From Adineta vaga (lineage: Eukaryota; Rotifera): a stretch of DNA of 64,000 bases. The stretch spans positions 19,096,001 through 19,160,000 of the forward strand of contig CP075492.1 of assembly GCA_021613535.1 (NCBI GenBank), given 5' to 3'. Below, piece by piece: positions 32,425 to 43,700 of the stretch; within the stretch, counting starts at the first letter, position 1, and each line of letters opens with the position of its first letter. A program made the position numbers and the translations under genes. The notes under the pieces are model-generated. The model was not told the origin of the DNA, ran no database searches, and worked only from the letters and a program-made list of their open reading frames with translations.

Positions 32425-34096
32425 CTAGAAAATAAGTAACATATATAAAATTAAATAAACCCAAAGAAAAAAAGGTGTTAGAAAATGATTTGTCTTTGCC
32501 ATATTTGTCGGTTGCACAGCATTGTCATATTTTAGCATACATTGTTGTAAGCGAATATCAAATTGTTGACTATATTGTTGTTGACATGGATAAAGTTTTT
32601 CTGAGTTGATTTTAGTTATAAACTCAGCTAAAAAGATGCTCGAATCAGCTTGTGTACATATTGTATAATTTACTAATCCACTAGCGTTTGGTAAAAGCGT
32701 ATCCGTATCAATGACGCCTTGACCATAGAATTGATGAGAATCAGCTGACATAATATAAAGAGATTGAACACTTTTTGTTTGACGACAAAATCCTTGTTTA
32801 TTATTTGTTTGCATTTGTACCATAAATTGAGCGGCACTGTTATCCCACCTATACCAAGTGTATAGAAAAGGGTCAGTGAATGTTTGTTGCATCACAAAAA
32901 ACAGCTTACCACTTCATATCAGACTCAGTTTGATTTGTACATTTTGCAAGTGATGATATAAGATTCAGTACGAATGGTTTTAATGTAATATTCATTCTTT
33001 TTAGGGTTTCGGACAATTGGGTCAAATTGATTGGAAGTGTATTTTGCGTACTTCCTGGCATAGCAACAATATTTTTGATTCCACTCGTAGCAACACGTTG
33101 CATAGCAAATATATCTAAGTTTACAATAGATGTATAAAATGACATAACAATGTAAATACTCACCCAAGTAAGCGTTTGGATTACCGGGTAACGTCTCAGT
33201 ATCATATAGATAATTAAATATTGTCAAATTTGGCATGAGAGAAGAATAATTACTTAATGGTTTGAATTGGCCACCTTCAAAAATTATATATAAAAGTATT
33301 TTAAATATAGAAATGCTCTCACCAGAAAAATAAAGTGTTCCTATTTTTGATACAATGGATCGATCTTCAGAGATAGCTGTAGCAAGATTAGTCATTGTTC
33401 CAAGAACCAATATATCAACGGGTACTTTAGAATATTTCAGTGTTAGTTTAATTAATTCAATAGCACCAAATGGAGATGGTTGAAGAAATATATTTGCTGA
33501 CTGATTCAGACAAGTTGGTGACGTTATATATGTATCCAGTGCATCTAATAATGCTGGTGAAATTTGAAAACCAGCCGATATTAACGGAAGACTGTATTAA
33601 AAAAAACGAAATAAATAAATAAATCACGAAATCTATATAAATTTTACGTCGCTCCGAAGCCAACTCCAACACCATTTGAACAACCAATTAGATCAAGAAA
33701 AGTAAGAACATTCGATCCTGAATACAACGGTTTCCTTAATTAAAGAAAAATAAATAACATTCAGTGAATGTTCTTTAAATGTCAAACTACGTGTATCCAT
33801 TGCCAACAGTCGTTATTGCAAGAACATCAATTGTTGGTACCTTTAAGATCAATTTACATGGAGACATTTAGAAAATAATTCTGTCCAATATTTATACTTA
33901 CATTAAGAACATAATGAATTGCCCATAAATCATCAACATCTGAATCTGTATCAATGATCAGTGGTTGTCGTGTACCATCTTGATTTATACAAAGTTGAAT
34001 TTGTTGCTCTGCATATGTCAATGCACGACTATAAACTCGGCAGTTATTGACTATTATTAAGAACACTATTGTTAATAAAATATTTTGATTTGCCAT
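32425..34096 (-). CDS. Secreted inosine-uridine-type nucleoside hydrolase, seven exons
   Basis: Exons: 34096-33902, 33840-33791, 33734-33648, 33591-33323, 33274-33164, 33114-32910, 32848-32425. Introns are 48 to 61 bp and all phases fit; 446 aa. A signal peptide (ILLTIVFLIIVNNCRVYS) precedes PLIIDTDSDVDDLWAIHYVL, the Asp cluster that binds Ca2+ and ribose in IUNH enzymes. VPTIDVLAITTVGNGYT and VPVDILVLGTMTNLATAI match the family fold. The C-terminus is hydrophobic (FFLWVYLILYMLLIF), suggesting a membrane or GPI anchor outside the cell. The expected reaction is hydrolysis of nucleosides to base and ribose, a salvage function absent from mammals. The reading frame is intact. The 3' third is divergent, so substrate preference cannot be judged. 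Confidence 0.85.
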
Positions 34097-35145
34097 TTGT
34101 TCTTTACACTAGAGACACAAGAAAAAGTCTGCAATGAATATTGATCAAATGGTTATTTGTTCTTTCTACGTTTCATTTGTAATTCAAGTATCTTACTCAA
34201 CGAAAATACACATAAAAATAGTTAGAGTTCTATATGACGATGTGTAGTTGAAATTGTTTGAATAGAAATAGAAGAATGAATCGTCAATTTTGTTTTAGTA
34301 TATGCATGAAAAAAAAGTTCTTTTAGTGGAAGGTAGATGTCGAAGTGCCATTTTCTCATTATCTGATGAAACAAAATAAAAAAAGTGTGAATATGATAAT
34401 GACTGAAACGTATGAAAAGCGCCCATCAATGTTGGTAATTATATTTTTCGCACAGACAACTTATATTTATGAAAAAAAAACGTTTGTAGATATACTATGA
34501 ATTTGAGTTGTATATTAAGAAAATATAAATAAATTTTATAGGGTATCTATTGTAATGCTTTCTTTATTCTTATCATTTGTTTTAATACAAATTGATAGTG
34601 ATGACGTACTGAAGGTGTTTACTTAAATAGATGCTTAATTTTTATTATTGTCGAATCTTTCATCTATCGCTCAAAGCAATTTTCAACATAATTTTTACAG
34701 AAAAGAATTTCGAATAGTTATATAACTTTATTTGAAACAGAATTCCTTTATATCTTCTATGATTATTGATCAACAACATGATTTGTTTTGTGAGTCTTCT
34801 CGTCGGTAACAGCAATGTGGGTGTGGGTGTGAATGAGAGAGTGGGATGACGATACAAGAAAAATATGCACCTGCACTTCCTCAATAGATTTGTTTTGAAA
34901 GTAGAATGTCATTTTAGTTATGTCCTACGTCAGCATGTGCTTGTCAATTATCCATTTAATTAATATTTACCTTTACGATAATACGAATGAATGATTTCTA
35001 AATGAAAGAAAAAGAAAACATGACAAGGTAAATATACAGATTTTACATAAATATCAATCTCCGTATAAATCATTGAATGATGCATGAATAAGTTAGAAAA
35101 TTATTTATCTATTTCATTAGTCTATTGACATCGAATTTATTAAAA
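34097..35145. other. No gene seen; contains half-palindrome TP13
   Basis: AT-rich spacer between divergent genes, so it contains both promoters. TP13 (34812-34832) is the only landmark. Confidence 0.45.
34812..34832. repeat. Half TGTGGG palindrome TP13
   Basis: CAATGTGGGTGTGGGTGTGAA without an opposite arm. Confidence 0.6.
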
Positions 35146-36078
35146 ATGGGTTTTTTTGATTTACACGAACCAGAAGATGGAAAGGATCGTTTCTTCTTAT
35201 ATGCTATGATTATTCTTCCATTTATTGGCACTGGTTCTTATGTTTTTGATGCATGGTATTATTACATTCATTATTCTGAGCATAAACGAAATTATTGTGG
35301 ACTTTTATCTACAATCGTTATTATATTTTCATATTTACAGTATTCAGCACCCATTCGATCTCGTCGAGCACGTGCACTTTATCATATTCTTCTTTGGTTA
35401 TTGAATGAAGCTGCTATTATCGGCTATCTATGTTCTTCTGTCGCACAACATGCAACATTTAAAATTATTATCTATGTTTGTTTTTTCTTCATAGAAATTT
35501 ATTTTACTCTTGGTTTACTTTATTGTCGAGTATATAAAGATTTTGAATCAAATATTATTGTTGAAAATAAACATTTATTTCATTTTATATCACGTCTTGA
35601 TGTTATTTTAACTATTTTTATTCCAATGTATTTAAATTATAATTATGAATCATTTACACGTAATACAATTGCATATTTTCTTTTATTTGATTTCTTTTCT
35701 GATTCATATTCACGTTTTCAAGGTGTATGGATTAAATCAACATTATATCTATTTGTTACTTCAGTTACATTAGCAGTTGCTTTAGAATGGTTCTATTTTA
35801 ATGATCATCAACATGTTTATGAAGAAATTTCATTTATAGCAGAAATATTATCTGCTTTTCTTTGTGATACAATGATTATTTTACAATTTTTTCCTTTTCA
35901 TTTCAAGACACGATATACAATAGGTATTGCTCGACAAGCTTTAGATTTTCAAAAAGATTTGCAATCTAATATTCAAACAAATATGACCATGATTACAAAT
36001 GAAATTAACACGGTTATTGTCAATAATATAACATCAACTGATGAAAATATCCAAATAAACGCACAACTACCAATATAA
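35146..36078 (+). CDS. Multi-pass membrane protein (about 8 TM), family unknown
   Basis: The ATG at 35146 (MGFFDLHEPEDGKDRF) was chosen over an upstream in-frame TTG at 35125. The 310-aa product has about eight hydrophobic segments (for example FFLYAMIILPFIGTGSYVF, YCGLLSTIVIIFSYL, IIIYVCFFFIEIYFTLGLLY, LDVILTIFIPMYL, STLYLFVTSVTLAVALEWFY). A Thr/Asn-rich hydrophilic tail follows. Single exon, intact. Its Tyr/Phe-rich loops and eight helices resemble small eukaryotic multi-TM sensors or transporters, but no family signature was recognised. Confidence 0.75.
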   Translation: MGFFDLHEPEDGKDRFFLYAMIILPFIGTGSYVFDAWYYYIHYSEHKRNYCGLLSTIVIIFSYLQYSAPIRSRRARALYHILLWLLNEAAIIGYLCSSVAQHATFKIIIYVCFFFIEIYFTLGLLYCRVYKDFESNIIVENKHLFHFISRLDVILTIFIPMYLNYNYESFTRNTIAYFLLFDFFSDSYSRFQGVWIKSTLYLFVTSVTLAVALEWFYFNDHQHVYEEISFIAEILSAFLCDTMIILQFFPFHFKTRYTIGIARQALDFQKDLQSNIQTNMTMITNEINTVIVNNITSTDENIQINAQLPI

Positions 36079-36612
36079 ACACTATGATTTTATCCACGAT
36101 TTTATATTGATATTTTTATTTAATAATAATAGGCTGATTGTATCATTAAGTATAATTTTAAAGCTTTTGTTCAATGTACAATCGAATTTATATAAATATT
36201 TTTATTGTCCTTATATTATAATCATGTCGTACAAACATTTTTGTATTGTCATTTTCTCTTTTCGTCACTGTATGTCATCTGTAGAAGATAGTACGCCTTG
36301 TCCGATTAACGATCAACTAGCGCTATTAAGATTACAGTTTTAAAATTATCGAAAACGAATTGAGTGATCACCTTCATTCAAAGTTTCTAAAGAGGTTTCT
36401 GGGTATTCTTTATTGATCTATCGTATTAGTTTTCGAAAGTCATGAAAAGAAATGATAGTTGCCAGCAAAAATCAACCATTTTGGAACAGAAAACTGCTTG
36501 AAAATGTATTTTTGTCTCCGATGAAAACGATGAGATGAGCAGATATATTGATGCTAAGTCTAAAGCTTGGTATCAGCAAAAGACCCACTGCTTTTGCCCA
36601 AGTGATCAGCAT
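36079..36612. other. No gene seen
   Basis: AT-rich 3' flank of the multi-pass protein gene. A 78-aa ORF at 36107 has no support. Confidence 0.4.
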
Positions 36613-36677
36613 CTAGAGGGTGTGGGTGGTTGTGTATATTTTAGCTATCTGATACTCTTACTTACACTTACACCCTT
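36613..36677. repeat. TGTGGG palindrome TP14
   Basis: An ATCTAGAGGGTGTGGGTGG arm, a long AT spacer, then a degenerate CTTACACTTACACCCTTC arm. Confidence 0.75.
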
Positions 36678-36689
36678 CAACCAATTTTC

Positions 36690-36850
36690 CATATGATACT
36701 CTTGACATTGATGTTGTAAATACTGCACAATAAGCAATACAGTATAAACCTTTCTGTGATGGAGAATATCTTAATCATTTATATTTATCTAAGTGAGACT
36801 ATTTCAAATATTATTCTAAGTATTTACAGAAATATCTATTTTCGAGGAGC
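36690..36850 (+). pseudogene. Possible gene fragment next to TP14
   Basis: A plus frame reads YDTLDIDVVNTAQ, a stop, AIQYKPFCDGEYLNHLYLSK, a stop, DYFKYYSKYLQKYLF. It looks coding-like with two nonsense codons. No family recognised; low confidence. Confidence 0.25.
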
Positions 36851-37097
36851 TGGCGGTCGCCGATTTGCCGAACAGCTAGATTCGCTACTGATTTATTTCA
36901 ATGAGAAGAATAACAAACACGACTGATGTTAATGTAAGTTTAGAAACAAAAGAAAAAAGATATATGAATATAGGACCTATGTATGCATATATATAGAAAA
37001 GGGAAAAGGAAAAGAAACAAAAAGAAATGGTTAGCGATAACACTAAATTCTTCGGTTTAGAGAAAGCCTTGACGATTGAAATACTTAAGTTTCTTGT

Positions 37098-37806
37098 CTA
37101 CAAATCGTCCCATGATACAGGTTTAACTCTCAATTCAATTGCTTGGATTGCACTGTCAACATCATGTTTAATCAATAATTCCTCAAAAAATTTTCCTTTT
37201 TTGGAATCAATTGATACTCCTTTGATATCGATTGATAAAGTGTAAGTAAACTGATATTTATTAGTTGAGATCCAATTATCGTCGCATTTCTGGTATATCT
37301 CTACATATACATGTGCTTGAACCTTTGTCCAAGTTTCCAACGTTTTTGTATCATACAAGGTATCCAATCGTACTATTGTTAGCAAGTTTTCATTTGGTTT
37401 AGCCCGTTGTTTCAATTCTTTTTCGTAATGCTGCTTGATATCTTGCGCTAAATCTTCCGGTCGTATTTCAGTGAAACCGTGAGTTTTAAACGCTTTTTTA
37501 ATTGATTCGCGGATGTTTCTCATCTGCCAGTGATGCATCCTTGACAGAAATGTCATCATCAAAACTGATTTTTCTAACGACTTTTTTTTCTTCCAAAAAT
37601 TTTATTAATGTACCAGGAATACGAGTTGTGATTGCCAATGCTTTTTCATGAGTTGTTGAAGCAAAGAGAGTAATCAACGGGTTCTTTTCGTATAAAGTTA
37701 TCGGTTCATTGCTACAGTAGACGAAAGCGAGACTGGAAAGCATGAGAATCGCGTTGATTGTAGTAATCCAATTGACTAATGCGCCTGAATATGTAAATGA
37801 GACCAT
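37098..37806 (-). pseudogene. Unknown signal-anchored protein, copy 1 of palindrome (frameshifted)
   Basis: An ATG at 37806 gives a hydrophobic N-terminus (LVNWITTINAILMLSSLAFVY) followed by CSNEPITLYEK and IPGTLIKFLEEKK. The frame stops at 37498. An overlapping frame (37562-37098) continues with SIKKAFKTHGF, VQAHVYVEIYQKCDDNW, YTLSIDIKGVSIDSKKGKFFEEL and VSWDDL. The mirror copy at 38476-39361 has about 40 extra residues at the junction, so copy 1 carries a deletion plus frameshift. No family recognised; it could be a membrane-tethered or secreted protein. Confidence 0.6.
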
Positions 37807-38475
37807 AAGGAATAGTACTGATATATTTTTCGAAATCTGCTTGAAACTGTTAAACTGAACTGTCCTTTTTATGAATAGTTTGTAGTCAACGATGTATGAC
37901 TTTATTCACGGATAATTTTGTATCTTGCGTATATTATTTAAAATCACGTAACGTTTCAAATTCTAACGTAAACATGAAAAGAAGAGAATATGATATTTGC
38001 ATTTTTATATAACAAAAATACCGAACAGATATAGGTTTTTTTTATCATACACAATAGAATTACATATGCCCTGTGTAAAACGAAAAAGAAACAATACTAT
38101 TTCGGTTTTTTCCCTCTCTTTTGTACACATGCCTCGCTTGTTATCAAGACAATATGACGAAAAGGAAAAAAAACCGAAATCCTATTGTTTTTTTCCTCTT
38201 ACACAGGTTATATTTAATTTATTGTACATGATAAAGAAAAAAACCTATATTTTTTCGTTTTTTTTTGTCGTATAAAAATGCAAATATCGTATTCACCTCT
38301 TTTCATGTTTACATTAGAATTTGAAACGTTACGTGATTTTAAATAACATACGCAAGACACAAAAAAATACCCGTGAATAAAGTCATACATCGTTGACTAC
38401 AAACTATTCATAAAAAGGACAATTAAATTTAACGGTTTCAAGTAGACTTCGAAAAATATATCAATACTATTCCAT

Positions 38476-39361
38476 ATGGCCTTATTTACATATCCAGGCG
38501 CATTAGTCAATTGGATTACTACAATCAACGCCATTCTCCTGCTTTCCAGTCTCGTTTCCGTCTACTGTAGTAATCCACCGATAACTTTGGATAATGAGCA
38601 CAAATGGGTAACTCTCTTTCCTGCTGCCGTTCAGGATAAAGCTTTAGAAATTTACAATCATGTTCCTGGTACTACAATAAAGTTTTTGAATCTAAAATCA
38701 ATAACAAAAAAAGCAGAATGTAGTGAAGCAGATCTGACTATTAGAAGCTCTACTGAAAGTTACAATGCTGAATGCAATGAAATACGAAAAATTTTAGATG
38801 ATTCGATGAACAAAAAGAAGGCCGCACGTGGTATTGGAAAGGAATACGATGAAGGTTTTAAAAATCTTCGTTATTATTTACGGAAATCATTAATGAAAAT
38901 GTTTGATGGAAAAAATTTTTGAAATAAATTTGGATGATGTTGCGGAAGAAATTACAAAAAATTATTTTCAACAGTGTCCAAATTGGGAGGAAGAAGATGA
39001 ATATTTACCGGCAACACTTCAATTTGACAGATCATATTCACGGAATTACGATTCAGCAAAAATAATTATCGAAGTATATGTCTATGCTGATTTAATCTTA
39101 AGATGTGGACAGCCAAATTACTCTTGGTTGCTCTTGGGAGATTATTGTAAGATTAGTTACGATTTAACAATTGAATTAAACGGAGTTTCAATGGATTCGT
39201 CAAAAATGTCAAGGTTTTCTCAACTTGTTGCCGAAAATCACGTATCAGATGTAATCGAAAAGATCGAAAAAGAAGTTCAGCTAACATGGAATGATTTGGA
39301 TGATACAAGCTCTGAGGAAACGAGTACACGCAGGTTCGCATCGACATTGGACGACTTGTAA
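38476..39361 (+). pseudogene. Unknown signal-anchored protein, copy 2 of palindrome (one-base frameshift)
   Basis: An ATG at 38476 opens ALFTYPGALVNWITTINAIL, LLSSLVSVYCSNPPITL and a charged middle (AECNEIRKILDDSMNKKKAA). The first frame stops at 38922 after FDGKNF. The second frame continues FEINLDDVAEEITKNYF, AKIIIEVYVYADLILRCG, YDLTIELNGVSMDSSKMS and LTWNDLDD, ending at 39361. Removing one T from the run AAAAAATTTTTG (about 38910-38921) restores a single frame collinear with copy 1. This is a homopolymer slip, either real or a base-call error. With the slip corrected the product would be about 295 aa. Confidence 0.65.
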
Positions 39362-39390
39362 AAAGTAAATTGATTATGGCGTTGTAGAAA

Positions 39391-39442
39391 TCTTGAGGGT
39401 GGGTGTAAGACTCAGAAGTACACCCACCCACACCCACACCCA
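39391..39442. repeat. TGTGGG palindrome TP15
   Basis: A TCTTGAGGGTGGGTGTAAG arm, a short spacer, then TACACCCACCCACACCCACACCC. Confidence 0.85.
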
Positions 39443-40317
39443 TCATCAGATTCAAAATTGAATAATGAATTTCTATGGTTTCAACGTATTCTTTCTATTG
39501 TAATAGATTGTTATGATCGTGAAAGAGCAAAAACAACAATTTTCACGATGATCGAAATCAAGAAAGAAAAATTGAAATATTTGAAAAAACTTATAAATCC
39601 GAAAATACTCGTCAATGGTATACAGGTGAATGTTTCTTTTTTTTGAAGTATTAAATAAAGCTGAACAATTTTATCAATGGTTATTTGATAAAGGATTCAT
39701 CATTGATATGTCATTTATTGATCTTATTGTTAATTGTTATATTGGTTTAAGTGATGTCTGTCGAAAACAAGGTGAAATTGATATTGCATTAGCGTATAAT
39801 CGTTTAGCGATTGAATAATGTCAAGATCGACTTGATCTTTTAATTAAGGCTTATAAATACATAATAGTCTTTGTGAACCAAATCTTAAAATATGCATTAG
39901 AATATTTCTTTCAAGCTCTTGATATTTTCAAAGAATTAAATCTTTATCATGATATTCTTCGATGTTATGATGTCATTGGTCAAATTTATCCTGATAAAAA
40001 AGAAAAAGATCTTTCTTTAAATTATCATTTGAAAGGATTAGAAACTATTGATCAACTTTATTCTTCATATCTTCCATTTATAATGAAGCACTCAATGCAA
40101 AATTAAAATATGAGCCAACAAATGATCCAAATGTTGCTGAAAGTTATGAACTTATCGGTGGACTTTATCATCAAAATTTAGAATTTATCCTGGAATGATA
40201 TATGAATACGATTCATCTGATGACGAAGCCTGTGGTTTAACTTCTTTACGAGACGCTTTTGATCACGCGAATAAACAAATGGAAACGGATAATGATGATG
40301 ATCAAGAAGAAGATTAA
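39443..40317 (+). pseudogene. TPR-repeat protein relic starting at TP15
   Basis: Coding-like frames start immediately after TP15 (SDSKLNNEFLWFQRILSIV). They continue through LNKAEQFYQWLFDKG, IVNCYIGLSDVCRKQGEID, an internal stop after YNRLAIE, ALEYFFQALDIFKEL, DVIGQIYPDKKEKDLSLNYH, NVAESYELIGGLYHQN and an acidic end before TAA at 40315-40317. The helix pairs are TPR/kinesin-light-chain-like. Several frameshifts and at least one nonsense codon show decay. It is bounded by TP15 and TP16. Confidence 0.65.
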
Positions 40318-40513
40318 TCGAAATAAATGAGAAACATTATCTCTTTGAGAATTCTATTGAATGAATATTTCTTATTCTAAACAAAAATATGCATCACATT
40401 CTTTACGTTGATAGAAATTTCTCAAATGTTTCAAATAACGAGAACAATTAAAATACGATTGGTTCACAATAATACGAACATTGATGAGACAATCGATTAA
40501 AAATCATTACAAT

Positions 40514-40559
40514 GATGGAGTGGGTGTAAGTATTACATCTATCTAACACCCACATCCAT
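40514..40559. repeat. TGTGGG palindrome TP16
   Basis: A TGATGGAGTGGGTGTAAG arm, spacer TATTACATCTATCTAACACC (like TP9), then CACATCCATC. Confidence 0.7.
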
Positions 40560-40729
40560 CGCGTCGAACGTGTTAATAGACAGAAAACGTTTTTTGCTTA
40601 TTTATTTAGTTAATCTCTAGGATATGAATTTTTGCGAAAATCACATAAGAAACAAATTTGTGTGTTATGAATAGATCATACTACTCATGGTTGTTGATGT
40701 TGCGGCCCACAAATATTTTAAAAAATTTA

Positions 40730-43700
40730 TTACTTCGTTGGCGACAAAGCAAAATCATAGACTTGTTCCAAAATTTCTTGGTCCATAATAATCGGTGAGA
40801 CATGATATTCCATGGTTGAAGATACTTTCGGTTTATCTTGTTGTTCATCGATCGATACATATTTTACTTTTCGATAGAAAGCTTCAATTGTCGATGAATT
40901 TATTCGAGTTTCTTGATCTTCTTCAATAACTTTGAGACTGATTGGTACGACTGACGGATGAAGATGACCACGATTTATTTTAATATTCGGTCTACGACCA
41001 TCGAGTAATCCAGTTGATTGAGTTCGTAGGACTGAAACAATGATTCCATCAAATCCCGATGAACCCGAATCGTGTGTAATAGCAGAACGAATTTCATACA
41101 GGCTATCTGTATTAGCAGCTGGTTGACGTACATAACATTTTGACCATAGACGATAGACACGTATTTGTCGAAGGGTTTTATTTTTATCATATAACAATGT
41201 GTAATATTCTGACGGAGCTGATGTTAGCCGGCAGTCAAATTCATAATCTATTTTATTTTTCATTGTCGTTGATGATGATACCTAAATAAATCGTATAGAG
41301 GCGAAAAAAACACATTGATGATGTTATTAATATTTATTATGAACGTACTCTTTGAGTGTGTAAGCGATCGGTATCGGCATAATTAAAACGAATGAACTGA
41401 TCATTTTTTTCTTTAATAAGCTCTTCTAATTTACCAAGTTTCTGAGGCATTGGGTTTTGTTCAACAAAATATATATGACCGTAGAAGATCACAAAATAAA
41501 GTGATCCATGTATTGCTTCTTTGTAGGGAGATGATTTTTTCTTGAACACATCCTGTTTTCCCATATATGTGGTTAATTTATCTATTGTCGAGTCTCGATC
41601 AGGAGTGTTTGTTGTTTCCTTATTCAAATTAACTGTGTACATAGTTGTGCTAGCGACAGGAGAAAATTGTATAACAGTTACAGTTGAAGTTTTTGCATTA
41701 ACAGCCATGAGAAAATCTGGTTGACAAGAATCGCTATTTAGGAGTGTTGGAAATGGCGCAACAGGTCCTGTAGCGCCCGGATTCGTTGGTATATTAGACT
41801 TTTTTTCACTATATAAATGACAAAGAATTAATTAGCTATTAATATTTAAGCAAAAGATGAAGATAAATTTACTCAGAAGTGGTGTTTCCTTTTCCATTTG
41901 TTGTAGGTTTTAGTTTTACTGGTGTTTCTGATGGTGGATTATCTGTTCTTTTTCTAGGATAATATTAAAAATCAACGATCATAAAACCAAAAGCTTCCAC
42001 AACTCTTACGGAGTGGTTGATCCACTATTATCTTGTGGTTCTTTATTATCAGACTTTTTAATTGGGTTTTTCGGAAGCTCCCCGGGGTTCGCAGTTTCTT
42101 CACAACTCTTTCCATCAAGCCATCTTTTAAATTTTTCATCTTGAATTTCAGCTGTTGTTGCACCTTTGATAGCTCTCACTCCTTGTGGAAAGGCATTAAT
42201 CACTGGTTTTTCGTGCCATTTATGATAGTTGCTTTCAGCTCTTACGAAAAGTTCTTCTAAGACACTCGTTGAATCATACGTTGGTTCGCCCAATTTTCTC
42301 ATAAATTTTGGCGAACGTTGACAATATTTCGCTTGAAATGGTCGAATCTCTGCCTTGTCAACGAATTTTCCGGTTTTAGGTGAATCAACAGCAAGTGCAA
42401 ATAGTTCAGCTAATTTTTTACAAGGTTCAGAGAACGAATGTTTTTCGTGTCGATCTGCGACGACAGTATGAGTATTTGCAATCATACCCAAGACGACACC
42501 AGCGCCAAACGATTCAACAATATGATTAACAATTACCTCTTGATTAATTAATGATACTTCTGCTTTTTTTGCTCCTTCATATGATAAGGGTTCAACATCC
42601 TGTTCTATTCTTAAACTATCACCCCAATAAACCCAGTACTGGTCCCCATCTAAATCGGAACCAGCTATTTCATTTGAATGTGGACGGTGGCCATTAATTG
42701 GAAATACGATGACATCACGCATACATTCTTCTAATTTACGATTATGGACACTTGCAATCGACGAAAATCACCAGGCCATAGACACGGATTTTTTGTCACG
42801 AGAACCTTGCCTCAAAAGTAAACATCATAATGGAAACAATTAATTGATTAGCGATGCAAAACTTACCAGTAATTACGCGAAATTTTCGTTGACCATTATT
42901 TGTTGCATCTAATCCGGAGCATTGTATAAAACATTCACCATACTTTAGTTCACCAGTTTCGTCTGCTACACCAAATAAATTTCGACCATCTTTTGGCGGA
43001 ATCGGTATACGATTTGTAATTAAATTGTCTTTCCTGCCGAGAAATAGTTCATTGAAATCATTATATTTTATTTTTCTAGATAAAAAAAATTAGCAGCTTA
43101 CGATAATGAATAAGAAGCATTTTTCTGTACTGCAATATCGATCGCACTTGGCTGTTGATCTTCAGGAACTTCCCATTGAGTAAATCCTCGATTTTGAAAG
43201 GCAATAAATACATCATCAGGATTTTTCAAATCACTTAGAAGACGAATTACTTGATTGTTTAGTGTTAATGTCACTAAATAATTCAATACAATATTTTTTG
43301 AAGTAGAAAATAAGACATATGACTTGATTACTTGGTCGAGCAAATTCACATATTTCCAGATTCCAATCATCACTTGGAAACTTCATCATTGATTCACGTA
43401 CAGAAACGTAATAGTCATCCAATGTTGATTCTGGATCAATAGCCACCATACCTTTACAACCAGCGACACGTATTTGATATGCTGATGGAATGTCTTCCTA
43501 AAATCAACAAGTAATCAATAGAAAGTTAGACTCTCTTAAACAAACCTTGCTATATAAGGGAATATTCATTCTTTGAGCTACACGTCCAGCTAAACCCCAT
43601 GATATTTTACCAATACCATCCGTAAAACAATATTCAATTCCATTAATACCGTTTCGCTTAATATCTTTCTCTTCATAAACATAACATAGTTCACTATTTA

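Larger units (their letters stand above)
37098..39361. repeat. About 2.2-kb palindrome (head-to-head inverted duplication)
   Basis: Sequence leftward from about 38140 matches, inverted, the sequence rightward. Examples are TGACTTTATTCACGG / CCGTGAATAAAGTCA, AAATCACGTAACGTTTC / GAAACGTTACGTGATTT and TAGTTTGTAGTCAACGATG with its inverse. The central 200 bp (38040-38240) is itself palindromic (ACCTATATC.. / ..AAACCTAT; CGGTTTTTTCC / AAAAACCG). The gene portions are more diverged than the intergenic arms. The duplication gives two divergent copies of one gene. Confidence 0.85.

Noticed and set aside
37997-38275. 92-aa ORF at the palindrome centre
   Set aside because: Lies in the palindromic core; low-complexity Lys/Phe content and no matching frame in the other arm.
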